Of a stretch of 64,000 nucleotides of DNA, positions 37,580 through 48,785 are shown in pieces. The first letter of the stretch is position 1. Every line of letters starts with the position of its first letter. The stretch covers positions 82,873,010 to 82,937,009 of the forward strand of contig CM055312.2 in assembly GCA_029255685.2 (NCBI GenBank). The letters are read 5' to 3'. The notes under the pieces are model-generated. The model was not told where the DNA came from and did not search any database. It was given only the letters and a program-made list of their open reading frames with translations. The translations under genes and the position numbers were made by a program. This DNA comes from Silene conica (taxonomy: Eukaryota; Streptophyta; Magnoliopsida; Caryophyllales; Caryophyllaceae).

Positions 37580-38023
37580 TATTAACAAATAACTTAAGCA
37601 ACCAGAATTGTGTTATGGTTTTGAACTGCACCCCCGTTGCCATACGTCACTTGACCTCGGAGATCCTCAAGGCAGAAATGTATGTGTCTTAATTTATGGA
37701 AGCGCATTTTAGTTTTAATCTAACACAATTTTTCACATAACGCTATATAATTTTTAAACTAAAAGTATTTATATTTATTTAATATTATTAACAATATTAA
37801 TTTCATATTATTAAAGTACTAAAATAATCAATTTCTTTATCTTTGTATTAATTTATATTTTAAAATTCTAAAATAATCAATTTCTTTATCTTTTAATTAT
37901 TAACAATATTAATTTCATATTATTAAAGTTCTAAAATAATTGATTTCTTTCTCTTTATATTATTAACAATATTAATTTAAATTACTAAAAACAGACCCGT
38001 GAAGTTCACGGGTTACAACCTAG

Positions 38024-38617
38024 TTATCTAAATATTCGTTTCCAAAATTAATATAGATGGGAAGCAAAACTAGATTTATCAGATTAGTTGCCGATTTTTT
38101 AGTGTATTAAATAAATTAATTATTAAAGGATATCCAAAGAATAATTTGCAATATTTGTATATCTATCAGTGATGTGAGAATATTTTTTCTCCAATATTTT
38201 GTATACATTAATCCGTGAGAATATTTTTTCCAAAATTTAATCACATCATGGAAATTTGGGCGGATATTTTTATATAGTTTTATATAGATAATATATATAA
38301 ATATAGGTTTTAAATATATATATGCCCCCCTTGAAATTACTTCAACATCATACATGGTAGTTTGTAACTTTGTATGTAATTTGTAACATGCAAATATCCA
38401 ATTACCTATCATAGATTTTGGATTATGATGAGTTTCGATCCTTAATTAATTAAATTTAATGCAAGAATAGATTAAAAAAACTAGGGATATTTTATATAGT
38501 TACCTTTATATTTTTTCAATTTCATATGGTAGTCATATAAGCGTTTGATTTTTTTAAAAAACAAGTCACATGAAAGTGTGGTTAATTTGAAGTCACATTT
38601 GGAACTTGTCTATGCTT
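38024..38617. other. spacer, no gene seen
   Basis: AT-rich. The first 90 bases (AATTAATATAGATGGGAAGC...) resemble the left flank of the Helitron at about 36215-36300, a small tandem duplication at the insertion site. Confidence 0.5.
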
Positions 38618-38622
38618 AAAAA
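38618..38622 (-). terminator. Pol III T-run after tRNA-Ser
   Basis: AAAAA on the + strand (TTTTT in the tRNA sense), within a small ATGCTT/AAGCAT inverted repeat. Confidence 0.65.
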
Positions 38623-38630
38623 GCATAAAT

Positions 38631-38712
38631 CGTCGACAGCAGGATTCGAACCTGCGCAGGCAAAGCCCAACAGATTTCGAGTCTGTCTCCTTAACCACTC
38701 GGACATATCGAC
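38631..38712 (-). tRNA. trnS-CGA: tRNA-Ser(CGA)
   Basis: An 82-nt - strand gene that folds as a class II serine tRNA. The acceptor stem pairs GTCGATA with TGTCGAC; discriminator G at 38631; D-arm region GAGTGGTTAAGG; anticodon stem ACAGA/TCTGT with loop CTCGAAA, giving anticodon CGA (+ strand 38677-38679); a variable arm around TTGGGCTTTGCCTGCGC; T-loop GGTTCGAATCC. The anticodon reads UCG codons. It is a nuclear-type gene, since plastids carry no serine tRNA with CGA. No intron. A run of five T on the - strand about ten bases downstream would end Pol III transcription. Confidence 0.96.
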
Positions 38713-39042
38713 TTTGATGTTTAATTAAAGCTTGTTTTATTATTTAATTCTTTATAACAATTTGGCTGACAACCGCTCCCTATTAAAAATCACCGTGATA
38801 GAGTACATTATATTTTTTTAACTAAACGAGGTAATACTTGTCCAAACATTTGGATATATTTTCAGATCAAGAACGATTTCAATTTCCCAGTTTTGAAAAA
38901 ATAATTTATTTTAGCAAGAGTAAAATTCGTCAAATTATTTGATTTTTAATTGACCTCTTTTGTGACAGTTACGAAATAATTACGACAGTGTTAGATGTAG
39001 TCATGTAACCAATTATGAATATTATCTATCCAATAAGGAAAA
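38713..39042. other. spacer upstream of tRNA, no gene seen
   Basis: AT-rich sequence between the tRNA gene and the TIR element; nothing else recognised. Confidence 0.5.
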
Positions 39043-39889
39043 GGCTACAGATACACAATGTGTATTAAAAACTCCATACACGACCAATCACGTTGCGCCA
39101 CATAGATAACCCAACTTAAACCACATTAGTTAGTTTTAGAATATTTTAGTAATTTTACAAGTTTAGTTAACAAGTAGTTAGCATTAATTTAGGAAATTTT
39201 GTTATTTTGTTTAAATTTTATTCTCTTAACAGAATTGAATGATTTTATTTGTAAAATAAATATTTTTGTAATATGTAGTAGAATAAATTAATATTTTTGG
39301 AATTTATTTTTAAATTTTTTGTTTTAGTTAGTAATTAATCAACAATAATAATTTTTTAAGTAATAATAATTTTTATTTTTGATTTTTTTAAAAATAAAAT
39401 CGGTATTGTTATTAATAAAAATTAATATTCTGGAAATTATTATTTTAAAAAAATGATTTTTGTTAGTTATAAAATATTCTATGTGTTTTTCGAATTAATT
39501 AAATTACATGGAATATTTTTATCTTGTATTTTATTAAATTTTGTTTTAGTTAGTAGTATACAAAAAAAGAGTGTAAATTAATTAAATACAAAAAGGGTGT
39601 AAATTAATTAAATACAAAAAAAATTATTTTCTAGAATATTAATTTACAAAAAAAAGTTCCAACAATATTACTAATTAATATTTCCGAAAATTTAACTAAA
39701 TACAAAAAATAACAAAATATTTTTTAAAAATATTAACTTAGTAAAACATAATAAAATCTTAACAAAATAACAAATATTCCTAAATTATGCTAACTACATG
39801 TAGTTAAAAACTTAACTACATTTGTATAATTACCGATTTACCCTAACACTAACTCATGTAAATTAACTATGGTTATACATTCTAGTTGG

Positions 39890-41758
39890 CACTGAGCAGA
39901 CTGCTTTTGTGCAGGGACGAAGTATATTTGAAAATATTATGTTATCCCAGGCACTAGTTAAAGGTTACAGCAGGAAGCATATCTCTCCTAGAGGGATGAT
40001 CAAAGTGGACATTCGAAAAGCTTTTGACACCTTGCAATGGGAGTTCATTCAGAATATGTTGGTAGCTTTTAATTTTCCACCAATGTTTGTGAAATGGTTA
40101 ATGGGTTGCATAACAGGGACTTGGTTCTCTCTCAAAATAAATGGTAGCATTCATGGATTTTTCCAAGGAAGGAGTGGAGTGAGGCAAGGTGATCCACTCT
40201 CTCCTTTTTTGTTCATCCTTAGTATGGAGATCTTATCTCGACATTTAAGAGAGATTTGCTCATCACCTCAGGTGACTTATCACCCTAAGTGCTCGAAAAC
40301 CAATCTTACTCACCTGGTTTTTGCAGACGACCTCATGGTCTTTATGAGAGGTGACCTGCCCTCCATTCTTGCTGTAAAACAGACCCTTGACAAATTTGCA
40401 GGTTGGTCAGGGTTACAGGCAAATCCTGAAAAAACTGAGATTTACTTCGGTGGTGTTAGTGATGCTGTGAAACACCTGATTCTTCACACTACTGGGTTCA
40501 CTAAGGGGCAGTTTCCCTTCAGATACCTGGGACTCCCACTAAATTCTTCAAAATTGAGAAAAGAGATGTATGCCTCTATTTTGACCAAAATTCAGCATCA
40601 TCTATCCAGCTGGTCTGCTCACACCCTCACTTATGCAGGAAGACTCCAACTGCTCAATTCCGTTATTTTTGGCATTGACACTTTCTGGTGTGCAAGCATT
40701 TTGATACCAAAAGAAATTGTTAATGCTATAAATAAGTTCTGTATGCGCTATTTTTGGGGGATTAAGGATGGCCAACGAAAACTTTTGCACAAAAGTTGGG
40801 GAAGTATTTGTATGCCTTGGATGGAAGGAGGTTTAAATGTCAAAGAAATTTTATCCTGGAATAGAGCTTTGCTTTCTAAATGGCTATGGAAACTGACTCA
40901 ACCTGACACTGGTCTCTGGCAAAGATGGACTCACGATTATCTACTGCCGGGGGATGTCTGGACTGCTCAAAGCAAGGAATATTTTCCTGAGAGTTTAAAA
41001 GGTATTCTGCAGGTTAGGGACGAATGGTTACTGAAGTATGGTTCTGTTGCGTCTGGAATTTTCCAAAGATGCATTCAAAGAGACTATTTCTCTGTCTCTA
41101 CAGCCTATGACTTACTGAGAGATCAAAAACCTCTTCAGAACAAAATGAAAGCTTTCCTTGGTAAGGAAATTATCCCTGCTCACAGGATCACAGCTGTGCT
41201 GGCTACTCAATACAAGCTTGCAACTATTGATAACATTTGTAGTAAGGGACTTCAGTTGATAAACAGATGTAGCTTGTGCAAACAGACTAATGAAAGCCAT
41301 CATCATCTCTTCTTTGAATGTGCTTATTCAACCACAGTTTGGGGGGCCATTCAAGATTGGATGGGAATTGCTACTGGTAAAACAAAACTAGCACAGAACC
41401 TAGACTGGATTCTCAGAAGAAGGAATAAGAAACATTGGAAAGCACAGTGGTTTAGATGCAGTCTTACAGCTACAATTTACCATCTCTGGCAGGAAAGGAA
41501 TAAGCGGATTTTCTCTGGACGTGAAATGCTACAGGAAGAAGTGGTCAAATTGATTTTTTTTTTTTTTTTTGGTTCAAATGAGCGCACTATGTCGCGGATG
41601 AGAATCGAACCCCCAACTTCATGGTTGGGATAAGAGAGCTCTTACCACTTGAGCTAACTCTTGTTCTCAGAAGTGGTCAAATTGATTAAGAGGACAGTTA
41701 GCACTAGAATTCATCAGTGTATCCCTGTCCCTTTTCAGCAATACTTTGTTGACCTATA
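39890..41758 (+). pseudogene. LINE ORF2 C-terminal half (reverse transcriptase), interrupted by SINE
   Basis: Open from GTEQTAFVQGRS near 39890. It shows KAFDTLQW, GVRQGDPLSPFLF, the catalytic FADDLMVF, and a zf-RVT zinc region (CSLCKQTNESHHHLFFEC). The frame is uninterrupted up to the SINE at 41556; the reading after the SINE's second target copy continues to a TAG near 41758. The 5' truncation removes the endonuclease and the first part of the polymerase, so it cannot act on its own. The long open frame argues that the insertion is fairly recent. Confidence 0.9.
41556..41668 (-). mobile_element. tRNA-derived SINE (113 bp) with 19-bp target duplication
   Basis: AGAAGTGGTCAAATTGATT flanks it at 41537-41555 and 41669-41687. 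On the - strand it has a Pol III box A (TAGCTCAAGTGGTAAGAGC, + strand 41638-41656) and box B (GGTTCGATTCT, 41601-41611) and ends in an A-run (T-run 41554-41570). Very short tail between the tRNA-like head and the A-run. Inserted into the LINE. Confidence 0.95.
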
Positions 41759-42354
41759 CTAATTATAGGTTTTAGCTTTGATAATTGGATAGAGGATAGT
41801 CTTGTAAGATCCATGCTTTCATTTTTCCCTGAGAGGATGAATAAAAGTTAACTTTCTTGCAAAAAAAAAAAAAAAAAACTATGGTTATACACGTGGCGAG
41901 ATGTGATTGGTCGTGTATTAGTTTTTTCATACACAATGTGTATCTCTATCGCCGTTACAGATACACCAGGTGTATGAGAGCATGTACATTGAAGAGGATG
42001 GTTTTATCCTTTTATTTTTTCTCTTTTCCACGTTTTGTTGACACCTCACATTCTCTTTCATCCAAATCATTTTCCACTATCTTCATCCTCTTCTTTCTCC
42101 TCTTTTAATTTGTTTCCTCACATCAAAGAGGATCCTCTTTTCTTCCTCTTTCATATTTTAATATCTTTTTAATATTAGTTTATATGTTTTATTTTTTTTG
42201 AGTCATTTTTTTACAAATTAATAAGGTTCTTACTAAAAAAATTGATGGCGTTATCAAATAAAATACGTTACAAATAAATTACAAACGGATTACCAAAAAA
42301 AAACATCAAATGAAAGAGAAGCAAATGTCATTAGTTATGATACATATTTTAATC

Positions 42355-42579
42355 TTAATTTGAATCTTGAAACATCGTCCATATATGTTCAACCAAATCG
42401 TTTTTCAAAGACGTGTGAATTTGTCTGTCATGTAGTGCTTCCCTCCTAGACATAAAATCGTGTAAATTTCGCTCCTCATATGTGCCAGGGGTAACGACAA
42501 AGGACTCTCTAACAATTGTTAGATGATTATTATGATTCATATCATAATTAAAATTTTTATTGCCTAATGAAAACAACAT
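42355..42579 (-). pseudogene. Harbinger transposase C-terminal remnant
   Basis: A 74-codon - strand frame. Its end, LHDRQIHTSLKNDLVEHIWTMF, matches the conserved tail of plant PIF/Harbinger transposases and ALP1-like proteins, where a similar HxxLxxDLVEHIW closes the protein. The catalytic DDE domain is missing, so this is a leftover of the autonomous element, not a working enzyme. Its position inside ends with a 3-bp TNA duplication supports the family. Confidence 0.75.
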
Positions 42580-42784
42580 AAGAATTGATTTTTTTACATA
42601 ATATTATGAGATGAAAATGAGTGCTTATTTATAGAAGAAAAAAATACAAAATTGAATAGGATTAGTTGAGAATGCATTTAATACACAATTTACCAACATA
42701 AAATATATTTTAATGCATGCAATGAATATATACGAAATGTAGTAGTTACTACATGATTCCACTTGCATCAATATAAAAAATTCA

Positions 42785-42950
42785 AACATGCAATATACGA
42801 GAAACTTAAAAATATTACCATACAATATACGAAGAAACGTAAAATTATTATCGTACAATATACGAAAATGTAAAATTATTATCGTACAATATACGAAAAA
42901 CGTAAAATTATTACCGTATAATATATGAAAAACGTAAAATTATTCCACTT
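42785..42950. repeat. tandem repeat of about 33 bp, five units
   Basis: Units of CGTACAATATACGAAAAACGTAAAATTATTA type within the Harbinger derivative, itself partly palindromic (CGTA...TACG). Confidence 0.85.
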
Positions 42951-43187
42951 GCAAATTTTATACATTTGTTTTAATAAAAATTATGTAAAAAAAAAATTAC
43001 ATGCATTAATCCTATTGGATGTTGGGCACAAGGGCCAATGTTCTACTTCCTCTAAAAATAGAGGAAGTCTTCCTCTTCCTCCTTCAAAGAGGATGGTTGA
43101 TGTAAGTTCCAAATTGAAGAGGACATCCTATTAGCACTCTCTCTCATCTAAGAGGAAGGGTGATCCTCTTCAATGTGGATGCTCTGA

Positions 43188-43709
43188 GCCCTCCCATACA
43201 CCACGAATCAACATTTGCCACTTGTTCAACTTGATGAATCTTGCTTAAATGACTAATTTCCTTGATTCTCTCGATAATGAACCCCTAATGATTGATTTTT
43301 TCGGTATTAACACATAACCTAATTATATTAACACAAAAACTACTATAAGATCGTTGTACAAATGGATACCATACAACGGGTCTCTTTTACCCGTTTTATA
43401 CAATGGATATCCATCTTATATTATTATATTTTATTACGCGCTTTTTTATTTGTCCAATAACTACATTTAATATTAATCAACATTCTATTATTCTTCCCAT
43501 ACAATCATCTTTCCCATACATCACTATTTCCCCATGCTTACATTTAATTACTCGGATACATTGTTTCCCATGCATCTTCATACGTGCATGAACATTCATG
43601 AAATCAGTCGTATTCTTTGTTTTTCCTCTTAAGTAAAAATAAGAACAACAATCATTCTCTCATCACCCATCTTCTTTATAATTCTTCTTAAGTAAAAATA
43701 AGAAAAGAT
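43188..43709. other. spacer, no gene seen
   Basis: Ordinary sequence containing a duplicated TTCTTAAGTAAAAATAAGAA-like word (43626 and 43685). No gene recognised. Confidence 0.5.
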
Positions 43710-43718
43710 TAAAAAATA

Positions 43719-44079
43719 GGATTAATTGATAGAAATACTCCGAACTATGAGTGAACTGCTCAAAATACTCTACACTTTATTTTAACTACCAATATAACCA
43801 ACTAATACCCTCATTTGCTTTAAATGTAATTTGTTGTTTTGTTAACTTATTGTAGCATGTTTTAATGGTATGATTAGGTGAATAGATTAACAAAGAAGTA
43901 AAAAGAAGAGACGAGTTAAAGGAGGGTTAGAAATTTCTTCACTTATTTAGCAGGTAGTAGGTCATATATTATAATAAAAGCAAATGAGAGCATTAGTTGG
44001 TTATATTGGTAGTTAAAATAGAGTTTGAAGTATTTTGAACAGGACACTCATAGTTCAGAGTATTCTTATCAATTAATCC
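43719..44079. mobile_element. Mutator-like MITE (361 bp)
   Basis: Inverted ends of about 95 bases (GGATTAATTGATAGAAATAC... against its near complement) with a 9-bp target duplication TAAAAAATA at 43710-43718 and 44080-44088, as expected of MULEs. Confidence 0.92.
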
Positions 44080-44097
44080 TAAAAAATATTCACTATC

Positions 44098-44256
44098 ATG
44101 GATACTAATATCATCCCAATACCAATGATGATAGACAATGATTCATCTATAGTAGTCGTTTCTGATGTAAACCACGAAGACGAAGACCCTTCCAATGGTG
44201 GCACAGTTATGGGAGACGATCTCGCACACGAGAATGACTGCAATAGTGACGATTAA
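44098..44256 (+). other. small open frame, possible acidic tail fragment
   Basis: A 52-codon frame starting MDTNIIPIPMM and ending acidic (DDLAHENDCNSDD, stop TAA). Codon choice looks more gene-like than its surroundings. It may be the last exon of a lost gene or transposase. I do not recognise it. Confidence 0.25.
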
Positions 44257-44384
44257 TAAAGTCCTTTCGTTTGTCTGCAAGTATTGACCATGTTTATATT
44301 ATTAGAGGTCATGTTAAATGTTTTTCACCATTATTCAACTCCTTTGTTATACTTGTTTAGAAGTGTTTGTCTTATGTACTTGTT

Positions 44385-46540
44385 TAGAAATCTCTGGTTA
44401 TTTGTTTTGGTAACCATGTAATAGTTACAGATAACCATGTTATAGTTATTGGTGACCATGTTATAGTATTATGAACTGTCAGATGAACTGATCATTTTTC
44501 TGAATGTGGATTTTTCGGGTGGAGATTTATTCCGTTCATTAGCTAGTAAGACGAGTCTTAAATGAGAGACATTATATTCAATGTATTATTTGTTTTGGTG
44601 ATCATGCTGTACTTACAGATGACCGTGTTATAATTACTGGTGACCATGTTATATTATTATAAACTATCTATTTTATAAACTATGGTGACCATGTTGTAGT
44701 TACAGATGACCATGTTATAGTTACTGGTAACCGTGTTTTATTATTATGAACAGTCTGATGAACTATACTTGTGTGGAATTGATGTGTCTGGTTATTTGTT
44801 TCGGTGACCATATTGTAGTTACAGATAACCATGTTATATTTTGATACCCGTCGTTGTGGGTGTCAAAGATAAGATTTATAAACCAAACTAAAACTATAGA
44901 TAGTGATAGTAAGGGTCGAACCACAGAGAGACAAGGTTAATTATGTTTGCTAATTTCTAATCTATTAAGTAACAATAAAGAGGGGGGGTTTTGAGTGATT
45001 GTTGCTAAGTCTAAAACAAATATGAAATAAAACAAGTAAATAAAGATGAGACTAAACTATGATAAAAGAGATGCTAGGATGTTTGGGTAATAAATAGCTA
45101 AGATACTATAAATCCTAAGTCAACATGTATTGCTGTTGCGTAAGGGGTGTAACATATCCTTTAGGTCTATGCTACCTAATAGCTCCTTTCGGCCTATGCT
45201 ATTAGTTCCTAGGTCTCACAATTATTGGGTGTCAACAATAAGGGTGATTCCTAAATTCTAGGTCACATACCTTTCAGTCTTGGGTAACCTAGCCGTCTTA
45301 AGATGTAAACCAATGCCCATCCCGTATCTCTCAATCTTGGGTAGGTCATTACTAACATCCTACAAGTCTCCTTTTGGTCTCATTGTAGGTTATTATAGTC
45401 TACAAATAAAAGCGAAACAGAATTCAAACACGAGTCGGTCGACCGACCCACTACCCTGGTCGGCCGACCTCCTGCCTGCAATACGTCGATTCGAGAATTA
45501 TACTACCTATGCATACTCCCTACATCCTAACATATGAAATTAGCTACTCATGGAAACTGAAATAATAATAACAACAAGAGTGAACATGGAAATCATAACG
45601 AACATCAATCTAAACATGCAATAATAATAAAGGCTTGGGATTCTAACTTAACCGTATGCAATAATTATGAACTAACAATAATAAAACAGAAATTAAGAGA
45701 GGAATTACCGGAAATAAGGATTAGGGCGGAAAAGAACCAGCTTTATTGATTATTGTTGAAAGATTGATGAACAATGAATAAAACTAAAGTAAAGTGTTTG
45801 ATGATTATTGAAAGATTCAAACTAAAACTAAATTGTAATTCTATTATAGAAAACTAGGTAGAAAACTTGATGGAAAACTCAATGAATAACCCTAATCCCG
45901 TAATTTAGCTTAAATAGGCGGAAATAAAGAGTTTCCTAATGACCTAAACACTTTAATGGGCTTGCGGAAACTTCTGGGTCTGCGCAGAGGTCGGTCGACC
46001 TACTTTGTGGGTCGGTCGACCTAATGTCGGGACTGCAGCGCGCGTCGATCTTAAAACAGCTGCCATTTCTTCGTTACTCATCGTAATCAAGCGATTCTCG
46101 CGGCGTTGGAAAGCTAAGAGAATAAGCTTTCACCTCCAACTGGAATAACTACATTATCAGCTCTATAACTAGAGATATAGCCAATTGAAACAGGCTGCAA
46201 TATTGTGGATCGATTCTTTGCTTGTTAAAGCTATCTACATGCCTTGAAATGTGCGCTAGGCTTCGTTCCTTCTTGTCCTTAGTCATGAAAAATCCCGAGG
46301 GCATAAATTTGGTATAAAATCATCCCTTTTCCGCATAAATCTGCAAAAGAGCATAAAAATACGAAAGTAGACAATTGTTGGGAAATAAATGCTTAAACAT
46401 AGTAAATGAGCGACAAAATGCGTGTAAAAATAGATGTAAAACATCATAAAATAGGCACGCATCATATTTATTGGTGACCATGTTATATTATTATGAACTG
46501 TCTGGTGAACTGATCATTTTTTTGTGTGGATTTTTCAGGT
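44385..46540. repeat. minisatellite of TGACCATGTTATAGTTAC words, split by a solo LTR
   Basis: Higher-order units of about 200 bases (containing GAACTGTCTGATGAACTGATCATTTTT and GGTGGAGATTTATTCCGTTCATT) cover 44385-44836 and resume at 46470-46600. The solo LTR entered between. Confidence 0.85.
44842..46464 (-). mobile_element. solo LTR (1623 bp) with TATTT target duplication
   Basis: TGATACCC...GCATCA ends, flanked by TATTT at 44837-44841 and 46465-46469. Inferred sense is the - strand: a TATA-like TATTTAAG near 45915 is followed downstream by AATAAA-type words. It contains palindromes at 45434-45469 and 45989-46021 and the module shared with the LTR at 62090. No internal region remains, so it arose by LTR-LTR recombination. 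Confidence 0.92.
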
Positions 46541-46819
46541 GGAGATTTATTTCGTTCATTGGAGGGAGAGACGAGTTTTAAATGGGAGACGTAATATTCT
46601 ATGTACGAATCTCAAGTCAATGCTATGGGTTTTGGAATTAGGTTGAGGACTTGTCGCAGAAAAAGTCTCAAAGTTCCCACACACGTGTTTGATCCGGTGA
46701 GGTGTACAACAAAAGGTAGAAGCAAAAGGGAAAAAAACGGCAAACTACTAAAAGCAAAAAAGGACGAAAGTACAACATAAAAGGGTTGTCGTACACTTCG
46801 ATCCCTCGTCTCTTATAAT

Positions 46820-48555
46820 ATGTTTTTTTTAAGTAACCCAAAGCGGGTTTACGATTCATTGCTTAAATATGCTGAAACAAGATACAAAATATTCGGAGGC
46901 ACTGAATTCATCCATCATCTACGACCATAACTCCATGGACGGGCATAAGCCAACCCATGCGCTACTCGATTAACCTCTCTACTAATAAAAGACCAAAGGA
47001 CTGACTCAAACTTACAACAAAGCTCTCTAATATCGTTGATAATAAGAAAAAAATCGCTACGATCACACTCATTCCTCTGCAGTGTGTTAATAACTGTGAG
47101 ACAATTACTCTCAATCATAGCATGTTTGTGCCCCGCCTTCCATGCTTCTTGGAGACCCATGAGAATAACCAGTGCTTCCGCGCATCGAACTTCCATTACT
47201 TCCCGAAGCTGGATCGTCGTACCCCATAACAAGTTCCCATGCATGATCATCTCTACACCCAATGCCTATTCTTGTACCTACATTCTCAATAACCCCTGCA
47301 TCCACATTAATCTTCACCACACCTTGTTCTGGGCGCATCCATTTTGGGCTGCATTGTCCACCCTTTGACCCCATACCTCCATGCTCATGCTTCCCTTGTG
47401 ACTCCATGATAATACCCGTGCATCTTTTCCTTATCCGCATCTCCTCTCACTACTCATTTTCAAAGATGGTTCTGTTTCTTGCTTCCCATAACACCCAGCA
47501 ACCAATTGCGAACGCTTCCCTCTCACGCATTCCCAACCTGCTCCAAGCCTCTTGCACCCAGTCACGCACCAACGCAGTCCCTTAGTGGTCCATCACATCC
47601 AGCCCCAGCCATTCCCACACGCTATAGACCCTTCCACAGTCCCTAAACAAGTGCAGTGCGGTCTCAATTCGTGACCCACAAATAGAGCAGCTTTCAACGG
47701 AAGTTTTAAATCTAGCTGCAATATTAGCTTTCGTTGGAAGAGCGTTATTACATAGCTGCTAGAGAAACACCTTTATTCTTGGTCAAACTGGAAGCTGCCA
47801 TATTCCATTCCACAAGCTTTTCTCTTGTTGAATGTTGGATGATTCAACTCCATGGAGCTCATTGTCCCTAGTGAGAAGCTTGTACGCGAATCTTACAGAA
47901 TAATTACCGTTCTTCTCTCCATCCCAGGACCACGTATCGTTTGGCCGAGTCGCACTAATACGGATATTTAGGATTCGTTTTTGCTCAAAAGGTAAAAAAA
48001 ATGGATCGTACCTTATGGGTGTCCCAATATGAACCATCAACGCTCCACTGTTCAGCAACCACCATCTCCATCGCATTGCTCCCCCTCGGTGAAATGACCC
48101 TGTAAGATTGCGTATTGGGTATCCAAGGATCCGACCAAACTTTAGTACTCAACCCATCTCCTACACGTCGCCTTGCACCCAGCTCAATCACCCTTCTAGC
48201 CTCCCAGATTCCCCGCCATGTGTAGCTTGGGTTGCATCCCAGTTCAGCTCACATGAAGGACCCATTCGGGAAGTACTTGCCATCCATAATTCGAGACATG
48301 AGACAATCTCGTTCCGTCATTATTCGCCAAGCTTGTTTCCCAAGGAGAGCTAGATTAAAGGCCCGGTAATCTCGAAAACCGAGTCCACCTCTGCACTCAG
48401 GGGCGCATAATCTATTCCACGCAACCCAGGGAATTTTCCGCTTTCCACCACCCGAACCCCACCAAAACTGTGATATCAACGATCGGAGTTCAGCACAAAA
48501 ACTAGTCGGTAGTTTGAAAACACTCATCGCATACGTATGGATTGATTGGGCCATG
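46820..48555 (-). mobile_element. decayed LINE 3' half with RNase H domain
   Basis: On the - strand, successive short frames show the end of a plant L1 ORF2: GGLGFRDYRAFNLALLGKQAW (48.3-48.5 kb), DGLSTKVWSDPWIP, WSWDGEKNGNYSVRFAYKLL, a zf-RVT motif with CSICGSRIETALHLFRDC (about 47.6-47.7 kb) and a C-terminal RNase H (VKINVDAG and the MIESNCLTVI region, 46915-47440). At least three frame changes break it. An A-run near 46820 marks the 3' end. The 5' side stops at an LTR fragment at 48556. Confidence 0.85.
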
Positions 48556-48785
48556 ACACCCGTCGTTGAGGGTGCCCAAGATAAGAATTTATAAACCTCA
48601 ACTTTAACTAGATAGTGAAAGTCAAGGGTCGAACCACAAGGAGGTGAGTAATGTTTACTGTTCTAGGTTGATGTCTTAAGGTAACAAAATTGGGGGTTTG
48701 TTTGATTGATTAAGATTGTCACTAAGTCTAATAAAATAAAGGCAAGATGAAAACGAAAACAAGATAAGGATAAAACTTATGTCGT
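48556..48785 (-). repeat. fragment of the same LTR family as the solo LTR
   Basis: TGACACCCGTCGTTGAGGGTG onward parallels 44842-45075 (about 80% by eye), then similarity stops. It abuts the LINE at a clean edge, so the LTR entered the LINE before most of it was lost. Confidence 0.8.

Larger units (their letters stand above)
36302..38023 (+). mobile_element. non-autonomous Helitron (1.7 kb) with internal Stowaway
   Basis: Starts TCATATATTTATCTAATGCA after A and ends with hairpin ACCCGTGAAGTTCACGGGT plus TACAACCTAG before T. It is the same family as 28354-29341. The interior holds four or five ~100-bp repeats (36490-36900) with AATAATAATAA and AAAATCCGTGAATCATG, and a Stowaway MITE. No protein-coding capacity. 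Confidence 0.9.
39880..41876 (+). mobile_element. 5'-truncated L1-like LINE with perfect target duplication
   Basis: AACTATGGTTATACA flanks it at 39865-39879 and 41877-41891. The element starts inside the reverse transcriptase and ends in a poly(A) of about 16 bases. It is related to the LINE at 29.9-34.7 kb but not a close copy. A SINE is inserted near its 3' end. Confidence 0.96.
39043..41953. mobile_element. TIR element (about 0.9 kb without its LINE insert)
   Basis: The left end (GGC...AGATACACAATGTGTAT...CATACACGACCAATCAC, 39043-39105) and the right end (41888-41953) are inverted copies about 85% alike over more than 50 bases. The interior is extremely AT-rich. A LINE entered near the right end at 39879. 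No clear target duplication was found, so the superfamily is uncertain; long inverted ends suggest a Mutator-like MITE. Confidence 0.8.
41978..43184. mobile_element. PIF/Harbinger deletion derivative (1.2 kb)
   Basis: Inverted ends GAGCATGTACATTGAAGAGGAT and the complement of GAGCATCCACATTGAAGAGGAT, with a TGA target duplication at 41975-41977 and 43185-43187. A transposase C-terminal remnant lies inside. Further inner copies of AGAGGA words (42050-42150, 43040-43160) suggest subterminal repeats. Confidence 0.88.

Noticed and set aside
41571-41668. True tRNA gene in the LINE
   Set aside because: It has an A-tail and a 19-bp target duplication and lacks a proper acceptor stem, so it is a SINE.
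47036-48353. + strand frames over 47.0-48.4 kb
   Set aside because: Shadows of the - strand LINE reverse transcriptase/RNase H remains.
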